DNA of 64,000 nt. Origin: Brachionus koreanus. Lineage: Eukaryota > Rotifera > Eurotatoria > Ploima > Brachionidae. Both the position numbers and the translations under genes were made by a program. The DNA is taken from the NCBI GenBank assembly GCA_016987375.1, contig PJRA01000011.1:909479-973478 (forward strand). The letters run 5' to 3'. Below, in pieces: positions 29,660 through 42,625 of this stretch (positions within the stretch are counted from its first letter, which is position 1; every line of letters starts with the position of its first letter). The notes beneath the pieces were generated by a model. The model was not told the DNA's origin. It did no database searches and was given only the letters and a program-made list of their open reading frames with translations.

Positions 29660-32600
29660 ATTTTTTTTCTTCCAGTTCAATTACCGTTTTTGTTATTTAA
29701 TTTTTTAAATTATGTTTTGTGATGAAAGTAAATTAGTGAAAAATTATCCTGATTGATTGATGGATTAAAATCATACTAAATCAAAAAAAATTCTTTCATT
29801 TTTGTTTTTCTCCAAGCTTATCTCTCCTAAGACATGCTATTTTTTCTGACTATGATCTAGCATTTAAACCAACAACCAATCGATCCATGGCCAAAAATGG
29901 TTTGTGGATTAGCATACATTAAAAACTACTTATTCATTGTTCAAAGCTTTTTTCAACATATAAGGAAATAGCTAAAAAGTAATTAGCTTTTATTTAATTG
30001 TTTTAGAAAAAGTGACACTACATTTAGTAACTAACGCTTTAACTACACGGAAGCAATCTTCTTATATAGCAACAGTTTTAATAATTCTAAGAAAAAAAAT
30101 AAAATTTTATTTAAGTCGAGAAAAATCAAAATAAATAAATATTAAAAAAAAACTAGTTGGCTTATTTTTTGATGAATAGCTAATATGGATTACGGGATAT
30201 TAGAGTCTAGAATCGATACTATAGTGAAATTTATTTATTTTAAAATTAAGCAATTTAAATAATACAACAATCATAAGTCAATTAAACAATATAAATCATA
30301 AGTTTTCTAGAAAGAAAAAAAAAACTCTTATTATTTAAAAAGCGTTCTGTATTTGACCAAGTATTTAATTACTGCATTATTGCATAATAGCAATTAATCT
30401 AAAATACTAGTGGTATTTCTAGCTAGTTTTATTCCGATTCAAATATTGATATTTGAATGATATTTGGTGTTAATCAGGTCAAAACGTTGTTTGTCTGAAT
30501 AGCTTGAAATAATGACCATAGAATGAAGTGGATCAATAGAAAACTATTCCACTATAATTATGTTCCGTTTGAACAAAACAACTAGTCATTAAGCGATTAA
30601 TAGCTAGAGCGAATTTCAATTACATCTGTCAACTTAAGTTAGAAATCAATAAAAAAAAATTTTTTACTTCTTCAAGGCCTAGATTTAAAAGTGTTTTTGT
30701 TAGCTATTTAAATTTTTCTTCAAGTGACAACTTTTATATTAATTTTATCTTTTTTATCTAGCTCGAAAATTTGGCCTAATCCAAAAGCCATTATCTGATC
30801 CCGAATACCCAATAAGTTAAATAGGCCGATGGTTATTTTTTTTCAAGGTACATTAATTTCGAGCTAAACTAAAACTCTTTGGCTAAAGTATTCAAATTTT
30901 AATCTTAAATCAACAAGGTGTGAAGAGAAAAAAAACAGTCCGTCTTTCAAATAAACAATTTGAAAGCAGACGTTTTATTTGTCTTTAATTTAGACTTTGG
31001 GTTTTTTGTTTTTGCGAATAGCTTGAAATTCCAAGCTAATCCAAACTAATCTGTTCTATGGCATGTCACAAGTGTATTTTAAATTTTATGTAATTTAATT
31101 AATCCACTTAGGAAAAAGGTTATTGGAAATATTTCTTTTTCTAACCTTGTTGTTAATTAATGCCTATGACATTTTTGTTTAATATTGTTCTTGAATTGAC
31201 AAGTGTGGGGATTTGAAACGAATCACTGCAGGAGCAACATTTGTGACCGCGTCTAAATAACAAACTATACACAGGATTATATAAATTCTAAAGCGACGAA
31301 CTAATTAATAACTTCCTTTAGGTTGCAATTCAAAATATTTGTTCTAATTTAATCCGAATCGAGTTTGGAGGTGAACGCTAGAAATAAAATTTAAGGGTTT
31401 TGTTTTAATTTTATTAAATACGAATGAGCATTTTGCTTTCTCTTGATCTCCCTCTATTTGGAACAATTGACTTTAATACTTTGAAAGTGATTGTTAGTTT
31501 TTCATTAATTACTATTTGTGAATGAATCCGAGCAAAAATACTTTCTCTTAGAAAAAATCACATTTTTATCCTTTCGGTCTTGATTTAACTTGAAAATATC
31601 TTTCGTCTAATCAGGTATAAACTCTAGTCGATGCGTAAAACTATTTTCAACATAAAACAACACTTAATCAAAACTTATCTGTTAGACTTTATCAATCGAT
31701 TAAATCTCTCAATGCTCAAAATACCGCAAACTATGTCGATTGTTTTTAACGGACTCAAATCATTTATTTTAGGTAATTAAAACTATTCAAACCATGCCAA
31801 TAAATTAAGCTAATCTAACTCAATTTTATTCATTTATTTTTCTCAAAATAAACTTTTTCAAACTTAAAGCTTTATATTCAATAATTTTTTTTTTTAAATT
31901 TAAAATTTAAGAATTTTTTTTATTAAAAATGGTATTTGTCTACGTAGAGATGTAATTTTTGTTTTTTTTTCAAGTAAATTAATTAAATATATAAATCAAT
32001 ATGTTACAATTTTATTTTTGTTTTTTATTTGTTTTAAGAAATAGGAACTTTATAAATTTAAAAAATTACTAAAATATTGGAAAATTTTTGTTAAAATGAA
32101 AAATAAAGTTTTGGGCTAAATTTGACATGGAAATTTTTTAAATTAAAATAATGTTGCTAACAAAGTAAGCTAAATTTTAGCTAACTTTCATTTCATTTAT
32201 TTATTTTTTCAATTTCACTAATTTTTTCAAAATTTATACTATCAATTAAAAAAGTATCAAAATTAGCAGGCTTGTTTTATAAGCATATTATTCATGGAGT
32301 TTTTCAAATCATGTATTCCAAATTGCTTATTTGAATACTTGTACTTTTTTAAAAGAATAAAAAAATTTCACCTCTTTTTTTCTTAGATACAATAAGAAAT
32401 ATTCTCACTTAAATTCCGTGCTTAAACATTGGTTAGTAAAACGTTTTTGATATCAAACAACTCATTAGTTGACCAGCTTAAGCTTGTATACTTTTTCTAA
32501 ACGAGAAAAGAGCTCAAAATTTTCTAATAAAGCTCTTATTAATTTTCTACAATCATGCCAGCATCATAAGAGATTAAAAATCAAAAATTAAAATTAGAAT

Positions 32601-33385
32601 TACCGAAAATTGAGTATGTATATTCTAGAATATATTTCTAATTTAATATTGTGCCACTTAATTAGTTAATTATTCAAGTTTAATATATTTTTTTTTGGTT
32701 TTATAAATATTATTTATTACTAATAGTCTTAAAATAATTTTTTACTTTATTTTACTTTAAGATTTTGTAGCAAAGTAGTTGAACTAAATTAGTAACTTGA
32801 GTTTTTTCTTTTTCACTATTAAATTTAAGGTTCTAATCGTAAATTTTGTTTCTCGAAAGAAATAAAATCCAAGCAAAAACAATTAATCATTGGCTTTTAC
32901 TTTGGAGATCAAACTTGAAAAGATAATAGCGAATTCAGATTTGAATTCTCAACCTAAAAATGTTAGCAAATTAAATTTAATTTTCTATATAGTTTGACTT
33001 AAAGCTTAGATCATACAAAATATTGTCATTTATGACTTAGAGATTGAAGTGAGTGAAAAGCGATAATAGAATGCTATAGGTTTTAGCTAGGTGTTGACAA
33101 ACAAAATAAAATTTAGTGCTACCCTAAAGAAATATTCGTCGAGTATGGAATTGCATGATTTTGACTAAATCAGGCATTTTAAATAACAAACAAAAATATT
33201 TTTGAATATTCAAATATTGTAACTAAGTATTTTTTGATTAAAAATACGCTTAATTACATAAGCCCATCAATTGCCAGTCTCAAGAGTTTTAGTGTTTACT
33301 TATTTTTAAAATTTTTAATTTTTTTAGAGTTAAACAAATAAAGAATTTGAAATAAAAAAAGTGTTTAACTTTATTTAAACTAATA
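29660..33385. other. 3.7-kb intergenic region before the Ig receptor
   Basis: No gene, RNA or repeat recognised. It is slightly less monotonous than other gaps, and its size next to a developmental adhesion gene would suit enhancers, but nothing specific can be shown. Confidence 0.4.
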
Positions 33386-36300
33386 ATGGCTTATCTGAAT
33401 CGAATTTTAGTGTTTTTTATAGCACTATCTTCGACAAGTGCTGACCAATTGATAATCGAACATCCCCAAGACCAGCAAGCCATAATTGGCGATCGAACAA
33501 TTCTAAAATGCAAGTTCAGCAATTTGCATGGAGAACCTCAGTGGTGCATTGACGATTTTTGTCTGGGCGTGTCAAAAAAAAATCTCTACCATCGAAACAA
33601 CAGTGTTCACCTAAAGGGCCGATCTCGGTACAAAATTCTCGGCGATAGAAACAAAGGTGAATTTCATCTTTTGATCGAGCCAGTTCAATTACAGGACAAC
33701 ATGTATTTTTATTGCATGGCAACTGCGGCTAGTGTCACTATAAAAGCAGTAAAATCAAAAAAAGTTTTTCTAACAGTTCTGACTAATCCCCAGTCATTAC
33801 ACTTGGAAAATCCGGTTCACGTATCCCTAAATAAACCATCAAGCATTCAATGCAAAGCTAAACAATCAAGGCCTCCAGTTAAAATATTCATGTCAATAAA
33901 TGGAAATTTGATCACCGATGAAAGTAAATATAAGACTGAAATAATTCAATACTCGGCAAGGCAAGATGAAGAGACAAAAGCTTCATATGTTGCTTCAATT
34001 TCGGCCATAAGCAATGATAATCTAAGAAATTCTTATTATGACACAATTACAAATCTAACAATTGATGATGTGTACATATCAATGGATGGACAATCTGTTG
34101 AGTGCTTTGCCTATTCGTTATTCTACCCGAATCAAAAATTTAATGTCATTCAAAAGTATGTCTCCAAATCAAACCAACAAAATTTCATGACAACTAATTC
34201 AAAAATTCAAGTCGATTGTAATGAATTTAAACTAATAAAAAAAGAAAATGAAGATTAAAAATTTTTTTTAAAGATGCTCCTGAAGTTAATTTGAAGATGA
34301 TTTCGACTCATGAAATTTTAAGAGAAGAAGATGTTGTTACGCTTGTTTGTGAAACAAAAGCAACTCCACAAATTCAGTCTTACAAGTAGATTAAATAATG
34401 TATTTTAATTATTTTATTAAAATTTTTTTTTAGATGGTATATTGGGAAAAATTTGCTAAATGGGGTCAAAGACTCAATTTTAAATTTAAAATTGACGCGC
34501 GAAATGCATTTTAAAACTGTTACTTGCGAGGCGTCAAATATAGTAGCTTCAGTAAAAGCTGCCATTCAGCTAAATATCTTATGTAAGTAAAATTAATTTT
34601 ATTCCTAAAAAAAAATATTTGTTTTTAAAGTTTCGTTTTTTCTACTTAAAAAAAAAAAAAATATTTATTTATTTTTCGGACAAAATTTAAATAAATTTAC
34701 AATGCAAAACTTATATTGTTAATTGTAAACTTTGCAACTAGAGCAACTTTTATTAAACTATAAGATTTTTTTATATTTTAATTTTATTTGAAGTTGAAAT
34801 CGTTTAATTGAGATTTATTTGTTTAAAGAATAAGGACAATTGTCTTTATTCTTAACACGATTAAAGATACCTAATACATTTTTTGTGTGATCCTTAGATT
34901 TATCCACTCGACTTTTTAACTAAATCACACCAGAAATTATAATTTATTTATCAAGTTCATTTAGACATGAAAATATTTTTAGAATCGTTTTCATTACTGA
35001 AAACAAAATCAAAAAAATATTTTATTATAACATTTAAGTTGAAATAATAGATATAAAGTTTTTTTTTTTAAATTTGATTAAAGAAGTTTTTTTAATTAGA
35101 ACTGATAAACCTCCCATTTTTTTTAATGAGTTTAACAATTTTTTTGGAATCAAATTTTTTCAAATTTTAAATGAAGCTTTTAAAAAATTTAAATTTCGTA
35201 TTTCAATGTTTGTTTATTTTATCGCTCAATTAAAATCAATGTTTTAGATAATTTTTAAAATGAATCATCTAATGTATAAATGATTTTAAAGCTCCTCAAA
35301 ATTTAATTAAATTGATTAAAATTACTAATTGATTTAAAAAAAAATGATTTCATTTAATGATATCAATTATGTAATAATTTTAAAAAAATTATTCATTATT
35401 TTAATCTATGTTATTGCCAATATTGTTATTGATAATAATTATTTTGTCTTTTAAAATATCAAAAATAAATTCTGAATTATTAAATTAAATTATTTACCAA
35501 AATAAATTTATATTTTTATAATAGTTAATAAAGTATTTTTTTTAAAATACCAAAATCCAAATAAAAGCAAACATTTTCTTATCTGTTTGAATTATTAATT
35601 TTTAACGTTGCTTGGTTATTTAAATTGAGAATTTAAGTCTCGAATAGCATACTTGCTTTTGATTAAATAATAAAATGAAAAAATTAAACTTTTATAATTA
35701 GTTCAAATTGTTCAGTACAGAAAATTTAAAAATTTGTTGAAGAAAGATCTTTTGAAAACAGTGATGATGATTCTGATAGAAAATCATTTTTATCGTTTTA
35801 TTTTATTAAAGTAAATATTATTATCTAAGTTTTAAAATTAAAAAAAAAACAACATCTTTTATGTCATAAATATTATTGCATTAAATTTTTAAAATTTTGA
35901 CTATTTATTTATTTGCAAAAAAAAACAATAAAAACTGAGTTGAACAAGAAAATTTTTATCAAAGATTATGATTTTTAATATTATTTTTTTTTTAAATTAA
36001 TCCGAATAAATGTTTTAATTCTAATATTAAAAATTTATAATTGAAATGTTTTATTTTTAATTTCTGATTTTTTTTTTAATTTATATTAACAATTTATAAA
36101 TTAAAAATAAAAAATTCTATTCATTTTAGTCAAACCTTGGTTTATCAGAGGAGGAGCTTCATATATATCGATTGATAAATCAGGCTGTAATAAACCACTT
36201 ACACTTGATTGCCAAGTAAAATCAAACCCAAAGTCAAATATCACTTGGTATCGACGAAAGTTTACCGCACAGTCTCAAATCGAAGATTCCAATCAGAAAA

Positions 36301-38015
36301 AAAAGAGTCTTTCTAATTTATTTGATCTTAGTAGCAAGCTGTTTGGCTCTGGCGAGCCACTATTCGAAGATCAATTGATCGGCTATGGCCCAACTTATAC
36401 GATATCATCATTTGGTTGTTCCGGCCTTTTAGACGATCTAAGTAAGGCTAAACATACTGTCAAGAAAATGAGGAATAAGAGAATAAAAAGAAGTGCAGAT
36501 GAAATGGACGATTTAGAAATTCATTTTAGGCCAGTAGCCTACTCAAATGAATATGATGATGTTTACTACGATTACTATGACTATGAAGACTATCAGCCAG
36601 TTTATGATCAAAAGCAACCAGACACTGGTCATAATGATTTTGGGGTCTATGTTTGTCAAGCATCCAATCAACTAGATCGGGAAAAAGTCATTAATAGATT
36701 CATCAAAATTAATCCTAATGGTCCACCTGTAAGCAAAATTTTTTCTTCAAATCAAAATCTTAGTCCTGAAGAACACATAAGTTTAATGATGCAAAGTCAA
36801 GAATCCTTTGATCAAACAGATACAGCGAGTGAGCTGGCCGCATCTATTGGCAGCTCGGTCACTCTTATTTGTCTTATTGAACCATTGCCTCATCTAGATA
36901 ATCTTGTTTGGATCAAAGACAATGGTAAAATAATTCCCAATTCTTATTTTTCTCTTCAAAACACAACTCTCAATAAAACAATGAGCAAAAATTTTCGAAT
37001 AAAATACGAAAATGTGACTTTTGGTCAAAAAATGCTCAATGTAGAGCTAGTCGAAGACATTGAAGAGGACAATTTGGGCACCAATAACAAAAATATTCTA
37101 TCCACAGACTCAAATCCCATATCATTGTTAAAAAGTGTTCTTCATATTAAAAATATACGCAAACAAGACTTTGGAACTTATAAGTGCAAATCTTCGAATG
37201 CTTACGGCAGTCGATTCTCGATGGTTCTGATTAGAGAAAAAACTCTGCTGGACAAACTTAGCTTGGACAATCACATTGTGTTTTTGATGCTGGTAAGCTT
37301 ATCAGTCCTCATTTTGGTTGGCTTCATACTTTTAGTCTCGTGTTTTTTCACCTACTGCTCGAACAAAAAGAACAATTTTGATTCAGAGAAAAAAATAAAT
37401 GAGTGGCTGAGCTTAAGCCAACCTGGCACAGTCAAACAATTGAAGACTTCTCTGGGAAAGAACAATACATGTTCAACGACCAGTGAGCCATTGCTGATGC
37501 CCTCCGGTTCTCCGTTGATAACCGACTCTTCAAAATCGTCCAAAACAAGTCAAACACTAACCAATTCGCCCAGAAACGAATCTACAGCCAATAGCTCGTC
37601 TTTGCTAGACGAAGACTATGAAGATAAAGACACCAAATTACTTGGCAATGTGCTGCATAATCAAATGACTCGATTTGTCGTTTCTTCACCAATGGCAGGT
37701 TCAAAACTAAACGAAGAACATCACCCATCTACGCTGCTGATCAGATCTCAGAATTTTAATGCCAAAATTTCTAATTGTGATTCAGATACAAGATTTACTA
37801 GTTTGAATCGGCAGGCGATCAATGCTTGTAAACAAGATGAATCGCCTTATAGACTGTCTGATTTGTTTAATGAATTGTCGCCCATGAATACATTCTCGAA
37901 CAGTATGAACACGCGTTTGCATAATGTATACACATCCTCACCATCGAGCACTCTAAAACAAAATCGATACAAGACATTTGAGAATACGAGCCATTTTCAT
38001 CATATGAATATATGA
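33386..38015 (+). CDS. Kirre/Roughest/Neph-like Ig cell adhesion receptor (4 exons)
   Basis: Exons 33386-34217, 34274-34385, 34434-34582 and 36130-38015 join in frame to 992 residues. Residues 1-19 are a signal peptide. Ig1 (PQDQQAIIGDRTILKC, DNMYFYC) and Ig2 follow; the link VDYAPEV into Ig3 is the hallmark spacing of the Roughest/Kirre/Neph family. Ig4 (first Cys 392, second Cys 540) has an insert of about 95 residues holding KRIKRS (481-486, furin-type) and a Tyr/acidic run (503-523). Ig5 spans Cys612-Cys717. A transmembrane helix at about 747-769 is followed by a 223-residue Ser/Thr-rich tail. Family members mediate heterophilic adhesion in myoblast fusion, synapse choice and filtration slits. 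Intron 3 is 1.5 kb; introns 1-2 are about 50 bp. A possible AATAAA lies near 38174. Family call is fairly sure; orthology is not. Confidence 0.82.
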
Positions 38016-41000
38016 ATCAACTTTTAAGAGGTCTAGTGCTCGACGGTGAATACTCTCTCAGGATAAAGACAAAAAACTCAGAAGTGATTTTCTTTTCAAA
38101 TCAATTTTCAAATGTATAGAATTTTTGTTTCTAAATTCCGATATATATATTTTTTTTTAATTTTATCTTATTTAATAAAAAAAATTAGTAATTAAAGCTT
38201 TTAATCTAATAATGTTGGATCAATTTATTCATTTAGATATAATGTGATTATATTAGCTCAATTAATTTAAATATTTTAAATTAATTCTTCATGAAAACAA
38301 TATTAAGAAGCAATATTAATTTTTATCTCATATATTACTTCCTTTTACATTTTAAGAGTCAATTTTTTTTCTCTATAAAAAAAGCAATTATTTTTCAATT
38401 CTTTTTCAAGGCTAAAATTTAATCACACTAATTTTTCATTGTTCAACAATAAAGATAACTGATTTAAAAAAAATTATTTAATTTAATGATATTTCAAAAA
38501 TTCATTTTACTTTTTTTTGTTTCGAAGACACAATTTCAAACTTAGAAAATATAAATTAAACAAGACGTGCAATTCAAAATGTAGAAATTTGATTAGGAGC
38601 ATTTGAAATAGATACTTGAATCATTAAGCTCATAAAAGATATGACTGTAATTGTGTTTCTCTATGTTCTGAAAGAATTCTTCTTTTTTCTTTATTAGCTA
38701 ATTAACATTATAATAGTACAAAAATTACTGTATATTGAATTAATTTAGTTTTTTCAAAAGCTTGGATTATTTATTGAAAAAAATTCAAAATATCTGGTGA
38801 AATAAAAAATGAAATTTTTTATAAATTATAAAAAAATTGGCTTAGTTTTTAAATGATATTTTTTAAAAATTTTATTTCTTTGAGAAAAAAGTCAAATTTT
38901 AATTTTTAAAAAAGTATTCTAAAATCTCCTACGGCTTTTTAGTGTTTCAACAACTTTTCGGATTCAGACAAAAGCTGTATTTGGCGTAGCAAAAATTCAT
39001 TGAGATCATTTAAGAAAAAACTATTATGGGGATAGAAAAAAGTTTTCTAACTTCTTTTTATTCAATTTCATGTTTAATCCTAAATTACAATCAGCTTTTT
39101 GGTCCTAACAGCTCACACTTTTTATTCGATCTTTTAATTCATTAATAATGTCCGTAGAAACAAAAAAAATGAAAAGTCTACTATAGCGGGATTACGTTAG
39201 TCTTCCTGCTTCCTGTCAGTTTAGTTAAACTAAACTTGACCGTATAATATTAACTATTATTATTACTATTATTACTATTATTCATTTGAAAGAAATTTTT
39301 TTCTACAAAATATATTTTTTTTAAAGTGAAAAAATCTGAATAAAATTTAAATATTTATTTTTTTTATGACAAAATTTGAGTTTTCTCAAATAATTGTTGA
39401 ATTTATAGTCTCAAATTGAAAAATTTTTTTATCTTATTAGATTTAGAAATTTTTGTTTCGTTTTTTAATCTAATTTGAATTAATTTTTTCTTTATTTTTG
39501 TATGCTCTTTTTTAATTAAACTCCAACAAAAGCAAAACCGTTGTCTTAGGTAGAAAGTATGATTTTGACAATCGATTTATCTTGCTGCTTTATTGAAAAA
39601 TTTTCATGTCATAAAATCGATTAAGCTTTTTTTAAAAATAAAAACCTTATTCTCAAAGAAATCTAATTTTAATCGAGTATTATCTCTTTTAAAAAAATAA
39701 CAGCACTTGAATTAAGTAGGATTGAAACCTTCAAATTTTTTTTCTAGTTGAAAATGAAAATATAAATTTATTTAGTTTTGATTATTCAGTTTTAATGTTA
39801 ATCTTGTTTTTTAAATATTTTATGGCCATCAAAAATCAGTCCTTTCATCTAATACAAGGCTTGCAATTAATATTTTTAACCTTGGCAATTGAAAACCCTA
39901 CCAAAAAAATATAAATTCATGAAATAAAAAAAATTTTAATAGGACTAATTTTTTATTGCTTTTTTGTATTAAAAGAAATTTTTTTTATGATGGAAGAAGG
40001 CTGCTTTTGGTAAATTAAAATCGGTTTTTGTTTCATTTTGTAATTTAATATTCTAGCTATTGTCTCATATGATTCAAATCCGTAATGATTGCAACAGCTA
40101 ATTTAAACAATTAGTTCAAACAAATATGATTAGATTATTAACTAGTAAAAACAAAATAATTAGTTAAACAAGTTTTATAATTAAAAAAAATATCCAAGAT
40201 CACATTTTAGGGCTGCAAATTAGGATTTTTGTAGCCTGGGCCATCGTTTGCTTTGATCACGTTTTGAAATGGCATGTGGGTGAGGCCCTAAAAATTAATT
40301 AAATATGTCGAGAATTTATCAAAACTATTTCAAAAGTGAAATAGGTGTTCAAATGGTTGGAAAAAAAAGAAAAAAATTAAAAATATTTTTACGTAATCAA
40401 TTAAATGTTGATGTGCTCTCGCTATTTCTCATTAGTGAGATTAAGTGCTATACTAGAACTAGAAGAAAAAAGATAAGAAAAATTTCATAATTAGAAACAA
40501 AAATGTTTTGAATTTAAATTTTGTTTATGTTTCAAAAAAAATTTTTGTTTCTCTATTTGAGAGCGCATTTAAAAGAGCTGAGCTAAAAAAAAATCTTGGC
40601 GGTTTACAGATTTTTTTTGTTTATTATCTATCTTGAAATGTTAAAATATTTATTAACCGAAAGACCTAGTTTCAAATGATAATTCGAACATAGATAAAAT
40701 CGATTTCAAATTTCAAGAGCGAAATCAGGTTAAGTTCCAGTTAAAAGATAAACATTTCTGGCCTGTTTTCCTTCAACAAAATGCAAAAAAGAAATGCCAA
40801 TAGATAATTATCTGCCAGCACATGCAGGCTATAAATTCAATGCATATTTTACATTCTAAGCTTAAATCAGTAAAAGCAGCCTACAAAAGCCTTGTCAAAT
40901 TTCAGATCAGATTTAAGCGATTGAAAAAGGCTCACAAAAAGGAATTGTTTAGAAAATTTTATCTCTTTCCCCTATTGAATACTATTATATAATTTTTTTT

Positions 41001-41071
41001 CGTCTTTTCTTTTCCTAAACAGGCTTATCGAGATAAAGGCTCGTGATTAATGGCGGATACGTGGGCTCCGC
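38016..41071. other. Intergenic, with a LINE-like tail at about 39195-39290
   Basis: After the Ig receptor's 3' UTR no gene is seen. At about 39215-39290 a perfect palindrome (AGTTTAGTTAAACTAAACT) is followed by a (TATTAC/TATTAT)n run, the same hairpin-then-microsatellite plan as the LINE 3' ends in this window. About 40560-40960 is less AT-rich and lies within 500 bases of the TGF-beta promoter. Confidence 0.4.
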
Positions 41072-41079
41072 TATAAATA
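41072..41079 (+). promoter_or_regulatory. TATA box of the TGF-beta ligand gene
   Basis: TATAAATA in a GC-richer context (GGGCTCCGC just before it), about 150 bases upstream of the start codon, with CAGCACTCTGTC about 10 bases downstream. Start of transcription would be expected near 41100-41105. Confidence 0.6.
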
Positions 41080-41226
41080 CAGCACTCTGTCTTCAAATTT
41101 ATCTAACAAAAACAATTCAAGTTTTTTTTTAGAAATTTTATTTTAATCAATTTAATCAAGCAATAAACAAAAAATTTATCTTTTTTTTTTTTAAATTTTT
41201 TCGTGCCTATTTTTGAGTTTTTTATA

Positions 41227-42625
41227 ATGCTTATAAGCCCAAAAAAATTGCAAAATTTGTTTATACTGGTCTGGTTTGTGCTTTCAACATTACTGAGCGG
41301 TCTGAGCGCCAGCTACGGCGCCGCTAGATTTTCCTTAAATGATGATGAAAAAATCAAGCAACAAGCCATAATTAATTCATTTAAAGCAAAATTGGTCAAG
41401 TTGCTGGACATTGAATATATGCCGGAGAATAGATTTGTGAGCAATATGACAAACCCACTACCTGAACCCATTGTCAATGACCAGCATCATTTGAAAAAAA
41501 TGAGGTCGAACAGCATGAGCCGCAAAGTGCGCAACAAAGAAATTAGAAATCGTGTGCATTTCGAGACTAGAGAAACCGATGAATATGAGCAGCCGAACAA
41601 CCTTAATGGCTCGATAGTTCGACAAATCACTATTCTGCCAGAAAAGTCAGAGAAGGACTGGTGCAATGAGCTGATGATGGACATTGGGCCTCACAGACAT
41701 CGCCATCACCACCGGCGCACATCATTTGTCGCCCTTAACTGCATGTCTTTTGATCTCAGCAAGCAAAAAGAATTCACTGAAAATGAGATTAATAGTGCCG
41801 ATTTGTACATTCGAATCAATCTCAACAAACATCTAAATTATGAATTTGCCAGTCACATTTACTTGGAGGTAAATGGCATAATGATCAAGCGGATTAATAT
41901 GGTTAAATTGAATGATCATGAAACTGATAGATATGGCTTTGTGTCTCAGGAGCCCATATTCGACTCGGCTGATGTGAGAAAAATAATCAAAGAAGTTTTG
42001 GCCAAAAGCAAAGAGCCACAATTGAGAGTAAAAATAATGTTCAAAAATGATTTTATTGACACTGATGTTGGCAAGCTTAGAGAGATATTTAGCGATTTGG
42101 ATGAGAATATGGCACTACATGTGAAATTTGGTGAAGCAAAAAATTCTAGATTAATTTCAAAAAGAAATATCTACGCTGGACACAGAAAACAAAATAGTTC
42201 TAAGAATCAGAACGTGTTCAAAGATTGTTCGGAACTTAGACGATCGGGTTTCAAATCAAACAATTTTTCATGCTGTCGAGAAAGCATTCCAATATCAATG
42301 GATGAAATTGGTTGGGGTCATTTTATCATTGAGCCTAAAGTAATTGAATACAAGTATTGCCGCGGCAGTTGTTTGTGTAAGTTTCTTTTTAGTAAAAATT
42401 TTTGTATATTCTCATAAATTCATTATTTTTTTAGATGGAACTGCCCAAGTGTTCAGCAACACAAACATAGTCTACAAATCGTTCGAAATTCAAAATTCTT
42501 TTGAAACATCCTATTGCTGCAACATTAAAGACTATGAGGATGAGATAACTATCATTTACGGCTCTTCGCCAAATTACATAAGAAAATCAATTTCACTTAA
42601 TGCCAAGAATTGTATGTGCTCTTAG
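41227..42625 (+). CDS. TGF-beta family ligand (activin/myostatin-like, 2 exons)
   Basis: Exons 41227-42376 and 42435-42625 join in frame (446 residues). I chose the ATG at 41227 because upstream in-frame codons contain no ATG and the hydrophobic signal sequence (LFILVWFVLSTLLSGLSA) follows directly. The propeptide is about 300 residues. The mature part has the cystine-knot order: DCSELRR, NFSCCRES, DEIGWGHFIIEPK, YKYCRGSC, then a CC pair and NCMCS at the end. The extra N-terminal Cys and CCR pair give the nine-cysteine pattern of TGF-beta/activin/myostatin types rather than BMP. Cleavage is not obvious: only KR near ISKRN is visible between propeptide and knot, with no clean RxxR. The propeptide carries an unusual His/Arg run (HRHRHHHRR). 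Secreted dimeric signalling ligand acting through type I/II receptor kinases. Sub-family is uncertain. Confidence 0.85.

Noticed and set aside
33516..33722. Cys-rich minus-strand frame within the Ig receptor exon
   Set aside because: Antisense of a confidently coding exon.
40305..40490. Lys-rich 61-codon open frame
   Set aside because: Random AT-rich composition, no homology recognised, no splice partner.
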